NCBI RefSeq assembly: GCF_004330295.1
Contig: NZ_SJOJ01000007.1
Span: forward strand, 62,001 to 126,000
Length of the DNA stretch: 64,000 bases
Source: Rahnella victoriana
Lineage (GTDB): Bacteria > Pseudomonadota > Gammaproteobacteria > Enterobacterales > Enterobacteriaceae
Reading direction: 5' to 3'
Part shown: positions 1-11,383 of the stretch, in pieces
How positions within the stretch are numbered: the stretch's first letter is position 1
How the letters are laid out: each line of letters begins with the position of its first letter
The notes under the pieces: model-generated
The model's input: the letters and a program-made list of their open reading frames with translations, nothing else
Told to the model about the DNA's origin: nothing
Databases searched by the model: none
Position numbers and translations under genes: made by a program

Positions 1-477
1 GAAGATTTTGTGAACCGCATGAGCGCCGAAGAGAAGAAAAACACCCTTCTGGTCATCAACCTGAATTCGCTGATCACCGGCGACCGGTTGTATTTCAACA
101 GCGGCGTAAACACCTCCGCCGCGGTGGCGAAACTCACCCGCGTGCGGGCACTGGCCATTGCACGCAGTCTGGGGATCCCGGCGGAAAGCCACGAAGGCGC
201 ACATTGCTGCGACGGCATCAGCGCGCTGGATAACGCCCGTCTGCCCCTGCTGAACGTCACCGCAACCAACTTTGCGCTGGGTAAAAAAGACGGCGAACAG
301 CAACGTGCCATCACCCGCCATTTCCCGCTGGGCACCACGCGTTATCAAAGCCAGTTCGACAATCTGCAATATCTGGATAAAGCCCTGCCGGGCCGCATTG
401 AAAAACGCTCACGCGATACGGTGAAAGTGCTTTATCCGCTGCTGAGGGATCTGGCGAAACCGGCGAAACACGCCTGA
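1..477 (+). CDS. iap: Iap aminopeptidase (alkaline phosphatase isozyme conversion), 3' part only
   Basis: The window opens inside this gene. The frame is open from base 1 and gives the last 158 residues before a TGA stop. The residues fit the C-terminal half of Iap, a periplasmic M28-family zinc aminopeptidase that removes N-terminal arginine from alkaline phosphatase in E. coli (about 345 residues there). The stretch with HEGAHCCDGISALDNARLP and a later N-rich segment resembles the end of that catalytic domain; the signal peptide and most metal ligands lie outside the window. It converges on cysH, as in E. coli. The family call rests on recognition and gene order. Confidence 0.8.
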   Translation, partial: EDFVNRMSAEEKKNTLLVINLNSLITGDRLYFNSGVNTSAAVAKLTRVRALAIARSLGIPAESHEGAHCCDGISALDNARLPLLNVTATNFALGKKDGEQQRAITRHFPLGTTRYQSQFDNLQYLDKALPGRIEKRSRDTVKVLYPLLRDLAKPAKHA

Positions 478-509
478 TTAAGAGGACAATTTAAGGGATT
501 CTTATCTGG

Positions 510-632
510 AATCCCCTAAATAATTCGGATTGCAGGAAGGCGGCAAGTAAACGCATCCCCGGGAGCATAGATTACTATGTGACCGGGGTAAGAGCGCGCA
601 GCCAACGCATCTGCAACCCGAATAGGGGGAGT
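510..632. repeat. ERIC repeat, copy 1 (right end degraded)
   Basis: This is an ERIC-type imperfect palindrome. It shares about 115 bp, nearly identical, with the next copy (508-622 against 649-763, 141 bp apart). It contains the ERIC landmarks TTGCAGGAAGGCGGC, GCATCCCCGGGAGCATAG, CTATGTGACCGGGGT and GCCAACGCATCTGCAACCCG. The left end reads AATCCCC. The right end lacks the usual GTATGACGGGG and reads TAGGGGGAG, so this copy is slightly shorter than 127 bp. A near-inverted repeat at 491-519 covers the junction with the end of iap. Confidence 0.85.
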
Positions 633-650
633 TGAGACGCTAATAACAGG

Positions 651-777
651 AATCCCCTAAATAATTCGGGTTGCAGGAAGGCGGCAAGCAAACGCATCCC
701 CGGGAGCATAGATTACTATGTGACCGGGGTAAGAGCGCGCAGCCAACGCATCTGCAACCCGAAGTATGACGGGGATT
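651..777. repeat. ERIC repeat, copy 2, 127 bp, ends at the cysH stop codon
   Basis: This is a complete ERIC of 127 bp, the canonical length, bounded by inverted termini AATCCCC (651-657) and GGGGATT (771-777). It keeps the 3' landmark GAAGTATGACGGGG. Its last base is also the last base of the cysH TAA stop (777-779, minus strand). With copy 1 it forms a tandem pair that fills the iap-cysH interval. Confidence 0.9.
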
Positions 778-1514
778 TATTCGTGCAGCCCGCATTCGCG
801 TTTAAGCCCAAAAAATCGCGTATCTTCTTCTTTCATGCCTTCTTCCCACTTCTTGGTGGTGTGCGTGTCACCGACGGAAAGGTAGCCCTGATCCCACAGC
901 GGGTGATAGCTCAGGCCGTTGTCTTGCAGATAGCGGAAGATCTGACGGTTATCCCAGTCGATGATCGGCAGGATTTTAAACACACCACGTTGCACAGCCA
1001 GCACAGGCAGATGCGCACGGCTGCCGGATTGCTCGCGACGCAGACCGGCGAACCAGGTCTGCACGCCGAGCGTCTGAATCGCACGATTCATCGGCTCGAC
1101 TTTGTTGATGTGATTGTACTTCTCAATGCCTTCGACGCCCTGCTCCCACAGTTTGCCGTAGCGCGCTTCCTGCCACGCCGCAGAATGCTCCGCGCGGAAC
1201 ACCTGCAAATTCAGGTTCAGCTGTTCGGTTAACGTATCGATGAACTGATAGGTTTCCGGGAAAAGATAGCCGGTGTCAGTCAGGATCACCGGAATGTCCG
1301 GTTTCTGCTGCGTGACTAAATGCAGACACACCGCCGCCTGAATACCGAAGCTTGAAGACAGCGCGAATTCGCCGGGCATATTTTCCAGCGCCCATTGCAC
1401 ACGCTCCTGCGCGGACAGTTTTTCGAGGCTGACGTTAATTTCCGCCAGCGCCATAGATTGTCCGGACTTCGGCAGTTCATTCAGTTCAGCCAGAGTCAGA
1501 TTCAGCAAACTCAT
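777..1514 (-). CDS. cysH: Phosphoadenosine phosphosulfate (PAPS) reductase
   Basis: This 245-residue protein (E. coli CysH has 244) uses thioredoxin or glutaredoxin to reduce PAPS to sulfite in the cytoplasm. Visible marks are the phosphate-binding SSSFG at residues 53-57, the [10 protein letters not shown] segment, and the C-terminal ECGLHE whose Cys241 is the catalytic cysteine of the family. It is the last gene of cysJIH; 24 bp separate it from cysI. Its TAA stop abuts the end of an ERIC repeat, so any native 3' terminator has been replaced or displaced, and I see no T-tract hairpin beyond the stop. Confidence 0.97.
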   Translation of the reverse strand: MSLLNLTLAELNELPKSGQSMALAEINVSLEKLSAQERVQWALENMPGEFALSSSFGIQAAVCLHLVTQQKPDIPVILTDTGYLFPETYQFIDTLTEQLNLNLQVFRAEHSAAWQEARYGKLWEQGVEGIEKYNHINKVEPMNRAIQTLGVQTWFAGLRREQSGSRAHLPVLAVQRGVFKILPIIDWDNRQIFRYLQDNGLSYHPLWDQGYLSVGDTHTTKKWEEGMKEEDTRFFGLKRECGLHE

Positions 1515-1538
1515 ATTGCCTCCAGTCGGTTAGCGCGC

Positions 1539-3290
1539 TTAATCATAAAAGTCGCGTGCGGGATCCAGCACCGGCCTGATGATCCCGGCGCGGATCACGA
1601 AGTCACCAAAGCCTTCACCGGTTTCGCGCTCTTTTGACCAGCGTCCGACCAGTTCGTCAATGATGCTCAGGATCTCAGCATCAGAAATATTTTCGCGGTA
1701 CATGCGCGGAATACGTGTTCCGGCGCGGTTACCGCCGAGGTGCAGGTTGTAGCGGTTCATCGCTTTACCCACCAGACCAATTTCGGCCAGCAGCGCACGG
1801 CCGCAGCCGTTCGGACAACCGGTCACACGCAGAACGATATGTTCATCGCCCACGCCGTGGCTGTGCATGATGCCTTCCACTTTGGCCACAAACTCAGGCA
1901 GGAAACGTTCCGCTTCCGCCATCGCCAGCGGGCAGGTCGGATAAGACACGCAGGCCATCGAGTTTTTACGCTGCTCGGTGACGCCGTCGTCGATCAGGCC
2001 GTGATTACGCGCCAGTGTTTCGATCGCGTCTTTGGCTTTTTCTGAGACTCCGGCCACGATCAGGTTCTGGTTAGCAGTAAGCCTGAAATCGCCTTTATGG
2101 ATCTTAGCAATTTCTGCCAGACCGGTTTTCAGCGGCTTGCCCGGATAATCAAGAATACGGCCATTTTCGATAAACAGCGTCAGGTGCCATTGTTTGTCGA
2201 TGCCTTTTACCCAGCCGATGCGATCGCCGCGACCGGTGAATTCGTAAGGACGAACATCGCCAAACTGAATGCCTGCGCGTTTTTCAACTTCGGCTTTGAA
2301 AACCGGCACGCCGACGCGTTCCAGCGTGTATTTGGTTTTGGCGTTTTTACGGTTGGTGCGGTTACCCCAGTCACGCTGCGTGGTCACCACCGCTTCGGCA
2401 ACAGCCAGCGTGTTCTCCAGCGGAATAAAGCCCAGTTCGCTGGCAGTACGCGCATACGTAGCTTTATCACCGTGTGCGATAGAAAGCCCGCCGCCGACCA
2501 GCACGTTGAAGCCGACCAGTTTGCCGTTATCGGCAATCGCCACGAAGTTCAGGTCGTTGGCGTGCAGGTCCACATCATTCTGCGGCGGGATCACCACGGT
2601 GGTTTTGAATTTACGCGGCAGATAGGTCGCGCCCAGAATCGGCTCTTCGTCGGTGGTTTCGACTTTTTCCTGATCCAGCCAGACTTCAGCGTAAGCGCGG
2701 GTGCGCGGCAGCAGGTGCTCGGAGATTTTTTTCGCCCACTGATAGGCTTCCTGATGCAGCTCTGATTCCACCGGATTCGAGGTACACAACACGTTACGGT
2801 TAACGTCGTTGGCGGTCGCCAGCGCATCCAGACCGAGTTTATTCAGCAACTGATGCACTGGTTTTACGTTCGGTTTCAGAATGCCGTGGAACTGGAATGT
2901 CTGACGGTTAGTAATACGGATGCTGCCGTACAGGGTGCTGTCTTCGGCAAATTTGTCGATGCCCAGCCACTGCGCAGGCGTCATCACCCCGCCCGGCAAA
3001 CGGCAGCGCAGCATCATGGCGTGACGCGGCTCCAGCTTTTGTTCCGCACGTTCAGCACGGATATCACGGTCGTCCTGCTGATACATGCCGTGGAAGCGGA
3101 TCAACAGGAAGTTGTCACCGTTGAAGCCGCCGGTCAGGCCGTCTTTTAAATCTTCTGTGATGGTGCCGCGCAGGAAATTGCTTTCCTTCTTCAGGCGTTC
3201 GGCGTCAGCCAGCGGGGCATCGACGATCAGCGGGCCCGGACCGGGATTGAGTTCACTCCACAACTTATTGCTCATAATTTTTTCACTCAT
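1539..3290 (-). CDS. cysI: Sulfite reductase hemoprotein (beta) subunit
   Basis: CysI carries siroheme and a 4Fe-4S cluster and reduces sulfite to sulfide with electrons from CysJ. The cluster cysteines are visible in [12 protein letters not shown] and TGCPNGCGR. From the ATG at 3290 the protein has 583 residues against 570 in E. coli; the extra residues form the N-terminal segment [14 protein letters not shown] second ATG five codons in (3275) is also possible. An ERIC repeat ends six bases before the ATG, so the only Shine-Dalgarno-like GGG upstream (3300-3302) lies in the ERIC terminus. The start is therefore uncertain; the identity is not. Confidence 0.95.
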   Translation of the reverse strand: MSEKIMSNKLWSELNPGPGPLIVDAPLADAERLKKESNFLRGTITEDLKDGLTGGFNGDNFLLIRFHGMYQQDDRDIRAERAEQKLEPRHAMMLRCRLPGGVMTPAQWLGIDKFAEDSTLYGSIRITNRQTFQFHGILKPNVKPVHQLLNKLGLDALATANDVNRNVLCTSNPVESELHQEAYQWAKKISEHLLPRTRAYAEVWLDQEKVETTDEEPILGATYLPRKFKTTVVIPPQNDVDLHANDLNFVAIADNGKLVGFNVLVGGGLSIAHGDKATYARTASELGFIPLENTLAVAEAVVTTQRDWGNRTNRKNAKTKYTLERVGVPVFKAEVEKRAGIQFGDVRPYEFTGRGDRIGWVKGIDKQWHLTLFIENGRILDYPGKPLKTGLAEIAKIHKGDFRLTANQNLIVAGVSEKAKDAIETLARNHGLIDDGVTEQRKNSMACVSYPTCPLAMAEAERFLPEFVAKVEGIMHSHGVGDEHIVLRVTGCPNGCGRALLAEIGLVGKAMNRYNLHLGGNRAGTRIPRMYRENISDAEILSIIDELVGRWSKERETGEGFGDFVIRAGIIRPVLDPARDFYD

Positions 3291-3295
3291 AACTT

Positions 3296-3422
3296 TATGC
3301 CCAAAATCATTCGAGTTGCAGGCAGGCGGCAACTGAAGGAATCCCGATGAGCTGACTCAAGTCAGTGATTCGGGTGACTGAAGGAAGCCAACGCCCCTGC
3401 AATTAGAAGGATGCAGGGCATT
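3296..3422. repeat. ERIC repeat, copy 3, 127 bp, between cysJ and cysI
   Basis: The inverted ends are ATGCCC (3297-3302) and GGGCAT (3416-3421). The centre is an inverted repeat around CCCGATGAGCTGACT and AGTCAGTGATTCGGG. The length of 127 bp matches the ERIC norm. It fills almost the whole gap between the cysJ stop (3421-3423) and the cysI start, so it is transcribed inside the cysJIH mRNA. Its right end coincides with the cysJ TAA. Confidence 0.88.
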
Positions 3423-5223
3423 AGTAGACGTCGCGCTGGTAACGGCGATCAAGACGTAATTCACTGAGATATTCGTCGGCAGTTTCCAGATCCATCACGC
3501 CGTATTTGGCGATGATTTCCAGTAACGCCTGCTCTACGTCTTTCGCCATACGGTTGGCATCGCCGCAGACATAGACATGTGCGCCTTCCTGCAACCATTG
3601 CCAGACTTCAGCACCCTGCTCGCGCAGTTTGTCCTGTACATACACTTTTTCAGCCTGATCCCGTGACCATGCCAGGGAGATATTCGTCAGCAGGCCGTCT
3701 TTCACGTAACGCTGCCATTCGACCTGATACAGGAAATCATCGGTAAAGTGCGGGTTGCCGAAGAACAGCCAGTTTTTGCCGGTGGCGCCGTCGTTATCAC
3801 GCTGCTGAATAAAGGCGCGGAACGGCGCGATGCCGGTGCCAGGTCCGATCATAATGACCGGCGTTTCCGGACTGGCTGGCAGGCGGAAATTGTCGTTATG
3901 CTCGATGAAGACTTTCACCTCGCCGTCTTCTTCCAGACGATCGGCCAGGAAGCCGGAGGCGCCACCGGAACGCGGACGCCCGTCGATGTCGTAACGCACC
4001 ACGCCGACGGTGATATGCACTTCTGTTTCGGTTTCCGCCTGTGAGGAGGCAATCGAATACAGGCGTGGTGTCAGCGGTCGCAGTAAATCTACCAGTTGCT
4101 GGGCATCCAGCTCCGTCGGCGCGCGGCGTACCATGTCAGCGAACGGCACGGTCTGCGCATATTGTTGCAATGCCGGTTTATCTGCCAGCAGGCCGGTCAG
4201 GTGTTCGTCGCGGCACAGCGCGGCGTATTTCTCGATGATCGGCGTGGTGTTCTGAGTCAGTTCGATGTGATGTTGCAGGGCTTCTGAAAGCGAGAGTTTT
4301 TTATCATTCACTTCGACGATTTCATCGCCTTTGAGCCACAACAGCTCCACGATTTCCTGCACCAGTTGCGGATCGTTTTCGAACCAGATCCCCAGTGCAT
4401 CGCCCGGCTGGTAACGCAGGCCGGAATCGCCGAGTTCGATTTCCAGATGACGCACGTCTTTGTCAGAATCGCGGCCGGTGATTTTCTGGTTAACAGAAAG
4501 TGTCGCGGTCAGCGGCGCTTCTTTACTGTACGGGCTGCTGTCGACCTGATTGACACTGCCCGCCAGCGTCGGCGCAGCCTGCGCACCGGTATCAGCTGGC
4601 ACGCGCTGTTTCAGCACATCCACGATGCGCTTACGCCAGCTTTCAGCGGCTTCTTTATATTCAACGTCCGCATCCACGCGGTCTAAGAGACGTTCTGCGC
4701 CCAGTTCGCCCAGACGGGTATCGAAGTCTTTACCCGCCTGACAGAAGAATTCGTAAGAGGTATCACCCAGCGCAAACACCGCAAAAGCGGTGTCTTTCAT
4801 GTTCGGCGCTTTTTTGGATTGCAGGAATTTGTGCAATGCGACGGCTTCTTCCGCCTGCTCGCCTTCGCCCTGTGTGGAGGCCACGATCAGCAGCAGCTTT
4901 TCCTGACCAATTTGCTTGAATTTGTAGTCACCGGCATTCACCAGATTGACGTTAATTTTCGCGGCGATCAGGTCATCACGCAGTTGCTCGGCGACACGAC
5001 GGGCGTTACCGGTTTGCGACGCAGAAATCAGGGTCACCGATGCGGCGGCTTGCACCGGCGCGGGGGCAGCGACCTCACCCGGTTGCTGGTTAACCCTTCC
5101 CCAGAAATACCCGGACAGCCAGGCCATCTGAGTCGGTGAGTAATCACCAATCGCCGATTGAAGGCGGGCCATTTGCTCGGGGGTCAGCGGGAGCAGTGAA
5201 GTTGGAGGAGCCTGAGTCGTCAT
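3421..5223 (-). CDS. cysJ: Sulfite reductase flavoprotein (alpha) subunit
   Basis: This NADPH-dependent flavoprotein feeds electrons through FAD and FMN to CysI. The 600 residues compare with 599 in E. coli. An N-terminal flavodoxin domain (about 75-215, with [15 protein letters not shown] and STQGEGEQ) is followed by an FAD-binding domain (RLYSIASS) and an NADPH-binding domain ([14 protein letters not shown], then the C-terminal YQRDVY). I chose the ATG at 5223 because the protein then starts MTTQ as in E. coli; an in-frame start ten codons upstream has no support. It is the first gene of cysJIH, which in enterics is activated by CysB with N-acetylserine. Confidence 0.97.
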   Translation of the reverse strand: MTTQAPPTSLLPLTPEQMARLQSAIGDYSPTQMAWLSGYFWGRVNQQPGEVAAPAPVQAAASVTLISASQTGNARRVAEQLRDDLIAAKINVNLVNAGDYKFKQIGQEKLLLIVASTQGEGEQAEEAVALHKFLQSKKAPNMKDTAFAVFALGDTSYEFFCQAGKDFDTRLGELGAERLLDRVDADVEYKEAAESWRKRIVDVLKQRVPADTGAQAAPTLAGSVNQVDSSPYSKEAPLTATLSVNQKITGRDSDKDVRHLEIELGDSGLRYQPGDALGIWFENDPQLVQEIVELLWLKGDEIVEVNDKKLSLSEALQHHIELTQNTTPIIEKYAALCRDEHLTGLLADKPALQQYAQTVPFADMVRRAPTELDAQQLVDLLRPLTPRLYSIASSQAETETEVHITVGVVRYDIDGRPRSGGASGFLADRLEEDGEVKVFIEHNDNFRLPASPETPVIMIGPGTGIAPFRAFIQQRDNDGATGKNWLFFGNPHFTDDFLYQVEWQRYVKDGLLTNISLAWSRDQAEKVYVQDKLREQGAEVWQWLQEGAHVYVCGDANRMAKDVEQALLEIIAKYGVMDLETADEYLSELRLDRRYQRDVY

Positions 5224-5336
5224 CGCGGTACGAATTCCCTTATGCAAAAGCAAGTCATCAATCCGGCCTCCGGCGCTTTTTCACAAAGATTCGCGCGCGG
5301 GAAAGACCTTTCAGAGGATGTAGGTTAACGAGCCGG

Positions 5337-5365
5337 ATAATAACAATTAAAGAAGTGATGGAAAT
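5337..5365 (-). promoter_or_regulatory. Candidate cysJIH promoter
   Basis: On the minus strand a TATTAT -10 (5337-5342) lies in an A+T-rich block (5337-5390) about 115 bp before cysJ. At 17-bp spacing the -35 is only ATTTCC, a poor match, as expected for an activator-dependent (CysB, LysR-type) promoter. I cannot pick out CysB sites by eye. The rest of the gap 5224-5569 holds only a terminator near 5510. Confidence 0.35.
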
Positions 5366-5505
5366 AATAAATAACCAAAATGACTAAGAGGATTTAGAGG
5401 TAAGGTCTATCTGAAAAAGTGGTAAGGGATGATTTTTATCGTACTGAAATCGCTAAAAAATTTCACTCACTGTCAGCAGGCCCTCTGCAAAGTGCCGGAT
5501 AGATA

Positions 5506-5530
5506 AAGAAAAACCCCGCCGGAGCGGGGT
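5506..5530 (-). terminator. Terminator of the hydrolase gene
   Basis: A stem ACCCCGC/GCGGGGT (5513-5519 with 5524-5530) is closed by a four-base loop. Read on the minus strand it is followed by TTTTTC, and it lies 40 bp past the stop of the gene ending at 5570. Confidence 0.85.
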
Positions 5531-5569
5531 AATGAATTTTTTTCAGGATTGAGTTTTACGCTGACACTT

Positions 5570-6529
5570 TCAGAGGTGAAAAGCGTTGTGCTGCTCGAAC
5601 CAGGCGAATTGTCCGGCGGCAAACACCGACATTTTACTGCCGCTGTGACCGACGTCAGACAGATCCATAAAGTGCCAGTTAAACGGCGTGTTGTTCTGCT
5701 CGGCGCGCTGCTGGGACGTGGTGAAATAGCTTTCCGCGCGCTCCAGACGGTTTGTCCCCTGGGCCATCGCCTGTTTGGACTTACGCAGCAAACGGTTTTC
5801 CGGATCATCATCCTGCGCGCCGACGGCAATCAGCACCGGTTTGGCGAAGTAATCATTCAGTTGCTGCTGACTGACCGCCACCGGCGCTTCCCGCAATCCG
5901 TAGGGCCAGCGTTGGTCGGTATCCGGCAATGTCCACCAGCCCGCCGCCGCACACACCGCAGCTTTGACGTTCGGCTCCGGCAACAACGTCAGCATACGGT
6001 GGACAAACTGGCAGCCCGCGCTGTTGCCGAATAAATAGTATTGTTTCTGGCTGGTCACGCCCTGCTTCTGCAAGGTGGTAAACAGGGTGTCGACGATGCT
6101 GAATGCCCACTGCGATTTCGGCAGGCGGTGATGGGTTTTGCTGTCCGTCAGGTTGCCGAGGTTATACCCTGCCGCACCGGGGAAATCCTGCTCACTGAAA
6201 TGCGGGACGATCACCCGCAAATGGTATTGATCGGCGACGGTCATCCAGTCATTACGGTAAGTCATCGCGTTACGGTCAACACCGGTCATTACCATGACCA
6301 CCGGGGTGGTCGCATCCGCGCCAACGGGTTGATAAGTGAAAACGTCCAGCGGCTTTTTACCCGCTGCCAGCGCGATATGCATTACGCCGGATCCCGCCGG
6401 AAAAACCAGTGCAGTTTTGGCGGCTTTCGCCTGAGCGGGCGCAGGTTCTTTCGCGGGAGATGCCGTTTCTGCCTGCGCGGTGGCAGAGAACAACAGCGCC
6501 AGAACAGCGCAACGAAGCACAGTAATCAT
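5570..6529 (-). CDS. Exported alpha/beta hydrolase of unknown substrate
   Basis: This 319-residue protein begins with a Sec-type signal peptide (hydrophobic 5-18, likely cut after AQA at 20), then an A/K/P-rich linker to about 40. The rest looks like an alpha/beta hydrolase: GNSAG at 168-172 gives nucleophile Ser170, with Asp240-242 (GAQDDDP) and His295 (DVGHSG) as plausible triad partners. PHB-depolymerase-like or feruloyl-esterase-like folds have this arrangement. It is monocistronic, with its own terminator, between cysJ and queD, which are adjacent in E. coli. I do not recognise a named family member, so the substrate is unknown. A periplasmic location is inferred from the signal peptide. 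Confidence 0.8.
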   Translation of the reverse strand: MITVLRCAVLALLFSATAQAETASPAKEPAPAQAKAAKTALVFPAGSGVMHIALAAGKKPLDVFTYQPVGADATTPVVMVMTGVDRNAMTYRNDWMTVADQYHLRVIVPHFSEQDFPGAAGYNLGNLTDSKTHHRLPKSQWAFSIVDTLFTTLQKQGVTSQKQYYLFGNSAGCQFVHRMLTLLPEPNVKAAVCAAAGWWTLPDTDQRWPYGLREAPVAVSQQQLNDYFAKPVLIAVGAQDDDPENRLLRKSKQAMAQGTNRLERAESYFTTSQQRAEQNNTPFNWHFMDLSDVGHSGSKMSVFAAGQFAWFEQHNAFHL

Positions 6530-6697
6530 TCACTATCTCAACAGGTTAGTTTCTACCGGCTCACTGTAAGCCAGCAATGCAGGCGGAGTAAAGAGAGGAA
6601 AAGTCAGGATTTGGTGAAGAAAAGCGCAGCGAAGTCATGGCACGAAAGCCCGTATTCCGGTACTATGCCGCGTTTTTTCGAGCAACGAGACTGCCTC

Positions 6698-7057
6698 ATG
6701 ACCACCACATTATTTAAAGATTTTCAGTTCGAAGCCGCCCACCATTTACCGCATGTGCCTGCCGGGCATAAATGCGGCCGGTTGCACGGCCACTCTTTCA
6801 CCGTCCGCTTAGAAATCACCGGTGAAGTGGATCCGCATACCGGCTGGGTGATGGATTTCGCCGAACTGAAAGCCGCGTTCAATCCGACTTTAGATCGTCT
6901 CGACCACTATAATCTGAACGACATTCCGGGCTTAGAAAACCCGACCAGCGAAGTGCTGGCCGCGTGGATCTGGAACGAGATGAAACCTAAGCTGCCACTG
7001 CTCAGCGCCGTGCGCGTCAAAGAAACCTGCACAGCGGGTTGCGTGTATAAAGGTTAA
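6698..7057 (+). CDS. queD: 6-carboxy-5,6,7,8-tetrahydropterin synthase
   Basis: QueD converts dihydroneopterin triphosphate to 6-carboxytetrahydropterin, the first committed step to queuosine and preQ1. The 119-residue protein has the family's zinc histidines in FEAAHHLP (His15/16) and LHGHSF (His30, His32), with the nearby Cys26 expected to act in catalysis. The frame stays open far upstream, but the start at 6698 ([15 protein letters not shown]) matches the family N-terminus and length; upstream codons overlap the divergent hydrolase gene. It faces queE across an ERIC repeat, so two steps of one pathway sit together. Confidence 0.95.
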   Translation: MTTTLFKDFQFEAAHHLPHVPAGHKCGRLHGHSFTVRLEITGEVDPHTGWVMDFAELKAAFNPTLDRLDHYNLNDIPGLENPTSEVLAAWIWNEMKPKLPLLSAVRVKETCTAGCVYKG

Positions 7058-7062
7058 CGCAA

Positions 7063-7189
7063 AATACCCAAAATCATTCGTGCTTTATCCAGGCGGCAAT
7101 TGAATGAATCCCCCGGAGCTGACAATAGTCAGTGACTGGGGTGAATGAAAGCAGCCAACGCAGAGACAGCACGAAGGATGCAGGGTATT
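7063..7189. repeat. ERIC repeat, copy 4, 127 bp, between queD and queE
   Basis: The inverted ends are AATACCC (7063-7069) and GGGTATT (7183-7189), giving 127 bp. The internal palindrome includes CCCCCGGAGCTGAC and GTCAGTGACTGGGG. It shares CCAAAATCATTCG on the left and GAAGGATGCAGGG on the right with copy 3. Its right end coincides with the TAA of queE (7188-7190). It may also act as the only structure separating the convergent queD and queE transcripts; neither gene shows a T-tract terminator. Confidence 0.9.
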
Positions 7190-7859
7190 ATGCAATGTTG
7201 AGATACTTATGTGTCTGCATTGAAAGCCGCCAGTTCCTTGCAATGCAGGTCGCAATGCACAGTCTGGTGGCTTCTTCTTTTTGGCTGATGGGCTGCAGGG
7301 CGATAATTCGCGCTTTGCTGTCCGTCAGTGTTTCCAGCAGAACATCCAGCGCGTCGATATCACGCTGACGCGCCACCGGATGCTTCACTTCATCAGCACG
7401 TTTCAGTGCCTGCGGCAGAATGTCGTATCCGCCACGCATATTCACTTTCGGGGAAACGGTCACCCAGGTATTCACTGAGCAACGCACTTCATGCGTGCCG
7501 CTGGTTTCAATCTGGCAACTGAAGCCGTTCTTTTCCAGCAATGACGTCAGTTCGGTCAGATCATAAATGCACGGCTCGCCGCCGGTGATCACCACATGAC
7601 GGGCGGTGTAACCTTGCTGCGCGATCACCTCGAGCAGTTGTTCTGACGTGGCATTGCCCCAGGCGTCACTTTCTTCGGTTTTGACCAGAATGCGCTGCAT
7701 ATCGACTTCCCGATCGGCAATTTTATCCCAGGTGTGTTTGGTATCGCACCAGCTGCAACCCACAGGACAGCCTTGCAGGCGAATGAAAATCGCCGGCACG
7801 CCGGTAAAATAGCCTTCCCCTTGCAGGGTTTCGAACATCTCATTAATCGGGTACTGCAT
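7188..7859 (-). CDS. queE: 7-carboxy-7-deazaguanine synthase (radical SAM)
   Basis: QueE rearranges 6-carboxytetrahydropterin to 7-carboxy-7-deazaguanine, the step after QueD. The radical-SAM cluster motif C31-x3-C35-x2-C38 is seen in GCPVGCSWCDTKH, followed by ITGGEPC. Starting at the ATG at 7859 (MQYPINEMF) gives 223 residues, the same as E. coli. An ATG five codons upstream is rejected because it has no properly spaced Shine-Dalgarno sequence. The stop codon lies at the edge of an ERIC repeat. Confidence 0.95.
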   Translation of the reverse strand: MQYPINEMFETLQGEGYFTGVPAIFIRLQGCPVGCSWCDTKHTWDKIADREVDMQRILVKTEESDAWGNATSEQLLEVIAQQGYTARHVVITGGEPCIYDLTELTSLLEKNGFSCQIETSGTHEVRCSVNTWVTVSPKVNMRGGYDILPQALKRADEVKHPVARQRDIDALDVLLETLTDSKARIIALQPISQKEEATRLCIATCIARNWRLSMQTHKYLNIA

Positions 7860-7973
7860 CGGTTTCTCAGTCATCTCTAAAAAAATCAGCGCGCATTATC
7901 ACAGATATGGCCGTTGAGACCAAACTTGTGCTGTAAATGAGTATGGCAGATTTCTCTGTGAGCAAAATCAGGG

Positions 7974-8000
7974 CATAAAAAAACCCGCCGGAGCGGGTTT
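7974..8000 (-). terminator. eno terminator
   Basis: A stem AAACCCGC/GCGGGTTT (7981-7988 with 7993-8000) has a four-base loop and a T-run on the minus strand. It sits 26 bp past the eno stop. The T-run on the other side also makes it symmetrical, but no plus-strand gene reads into it. Confidence 0.9.
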
Positions 8001-8025
8001 TTAAGAAAGTATGACGGGGCAGTAA

Positions 8026-9345
<1,320 letters not shown>

Positions 9346-9359
9346 CTAAAGCTTCGGTT

Positions 9360-9386
9360 AAACGACGTGTCTGAAACACGTCGTTT
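9360..9386 (-). other. Perfect 11-bp hairpin in the pyrG-eno gap
   Basis: AAACGACGTGT and ACACGTCGTTT pair perfectly around a five-base loop. No T-run follows in either direction, so it is unlikely to be a standard intrinsic terminator. It could stabilise or process the pyrG-eno message; that is inference. Confidence 0.6.
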
Positions 9387-9396
9387 CGCCGGTATT

Positions 9397-11049
<1,653 letters not shown>

Positions 11050-11088
11050 TTAGGTTTAAAGATGATGGAGTAACCAAGACGGGAAAAC

Positions 11089-11117
11089 AGTATACCGGAA
11101 CCTTGTGTGCGCCACAA
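11089..11117 (-). promoter_or_regulatory. pyrG promoter
   Basis: On the minus strand TTGTGG (11112-11117) and TATACT (11089-11094) are separated by exactly 17 bp. The predicted start near 11082 leaves a leader of about 48 nt before pyrG. The rest of the gap 11035-11383 is non-coding; apart from the inverted repeat at 11303-11335 I see nothing else in it. Confidence 0.7.
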
Positions 11118-11302
11118 ATAAACGTTTTGCTGTCCATCATCGTTTTCCTTACCGTCACTTCAGAAGGGTTAACCCTGCCAGCCCTATTCTTTCATTCTTT
11201 CAAAAACAACCAGTTAGCATATAAAAAGTGCTGAGTTGTTCGCATGACACTCTAAAACATCTTAGATTTCAATTTGTTGGACTTTACTGCTCTCAGATCA
11301 GC

Positions 11303-11335
11303 CGGTTAAGCACTGAATGACACTGAGCTTAACCG
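11303..11335. other. 9-bp perfect inverted repeat between mazG and pyrG
   Basis: CGGTTAAGC (11303-11311) and GCTTAACCG (11327-11335) flank 15 bases, 49 bp after the mazG stop. It has no T-run, so it could be a Rho-assisted or decayed terminator of mazG, or an operator. No assignment is possible from sequence alone. Confidence 0.4.
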
Positions 11336-11383
11336 TTTCAGCATCAGCAGATCTTGTTTCCGATCAAAGTCGCATCGCGGATC

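Noticed and set aside
508-763. Possible CRISPR array at the iap-cysH site
   Set aside because: There are only two repeat units of about 115 bp, each an imperfect palindrome with ERIC landmarks, and no short repeat-spacer periodicity.
6041-6697. Long N-terminal extension of queD
   Set aside because: The frame is open from 6041, but it overlaps the divergent hydrolase gene and the QueD family starts at the ATG at 6698.
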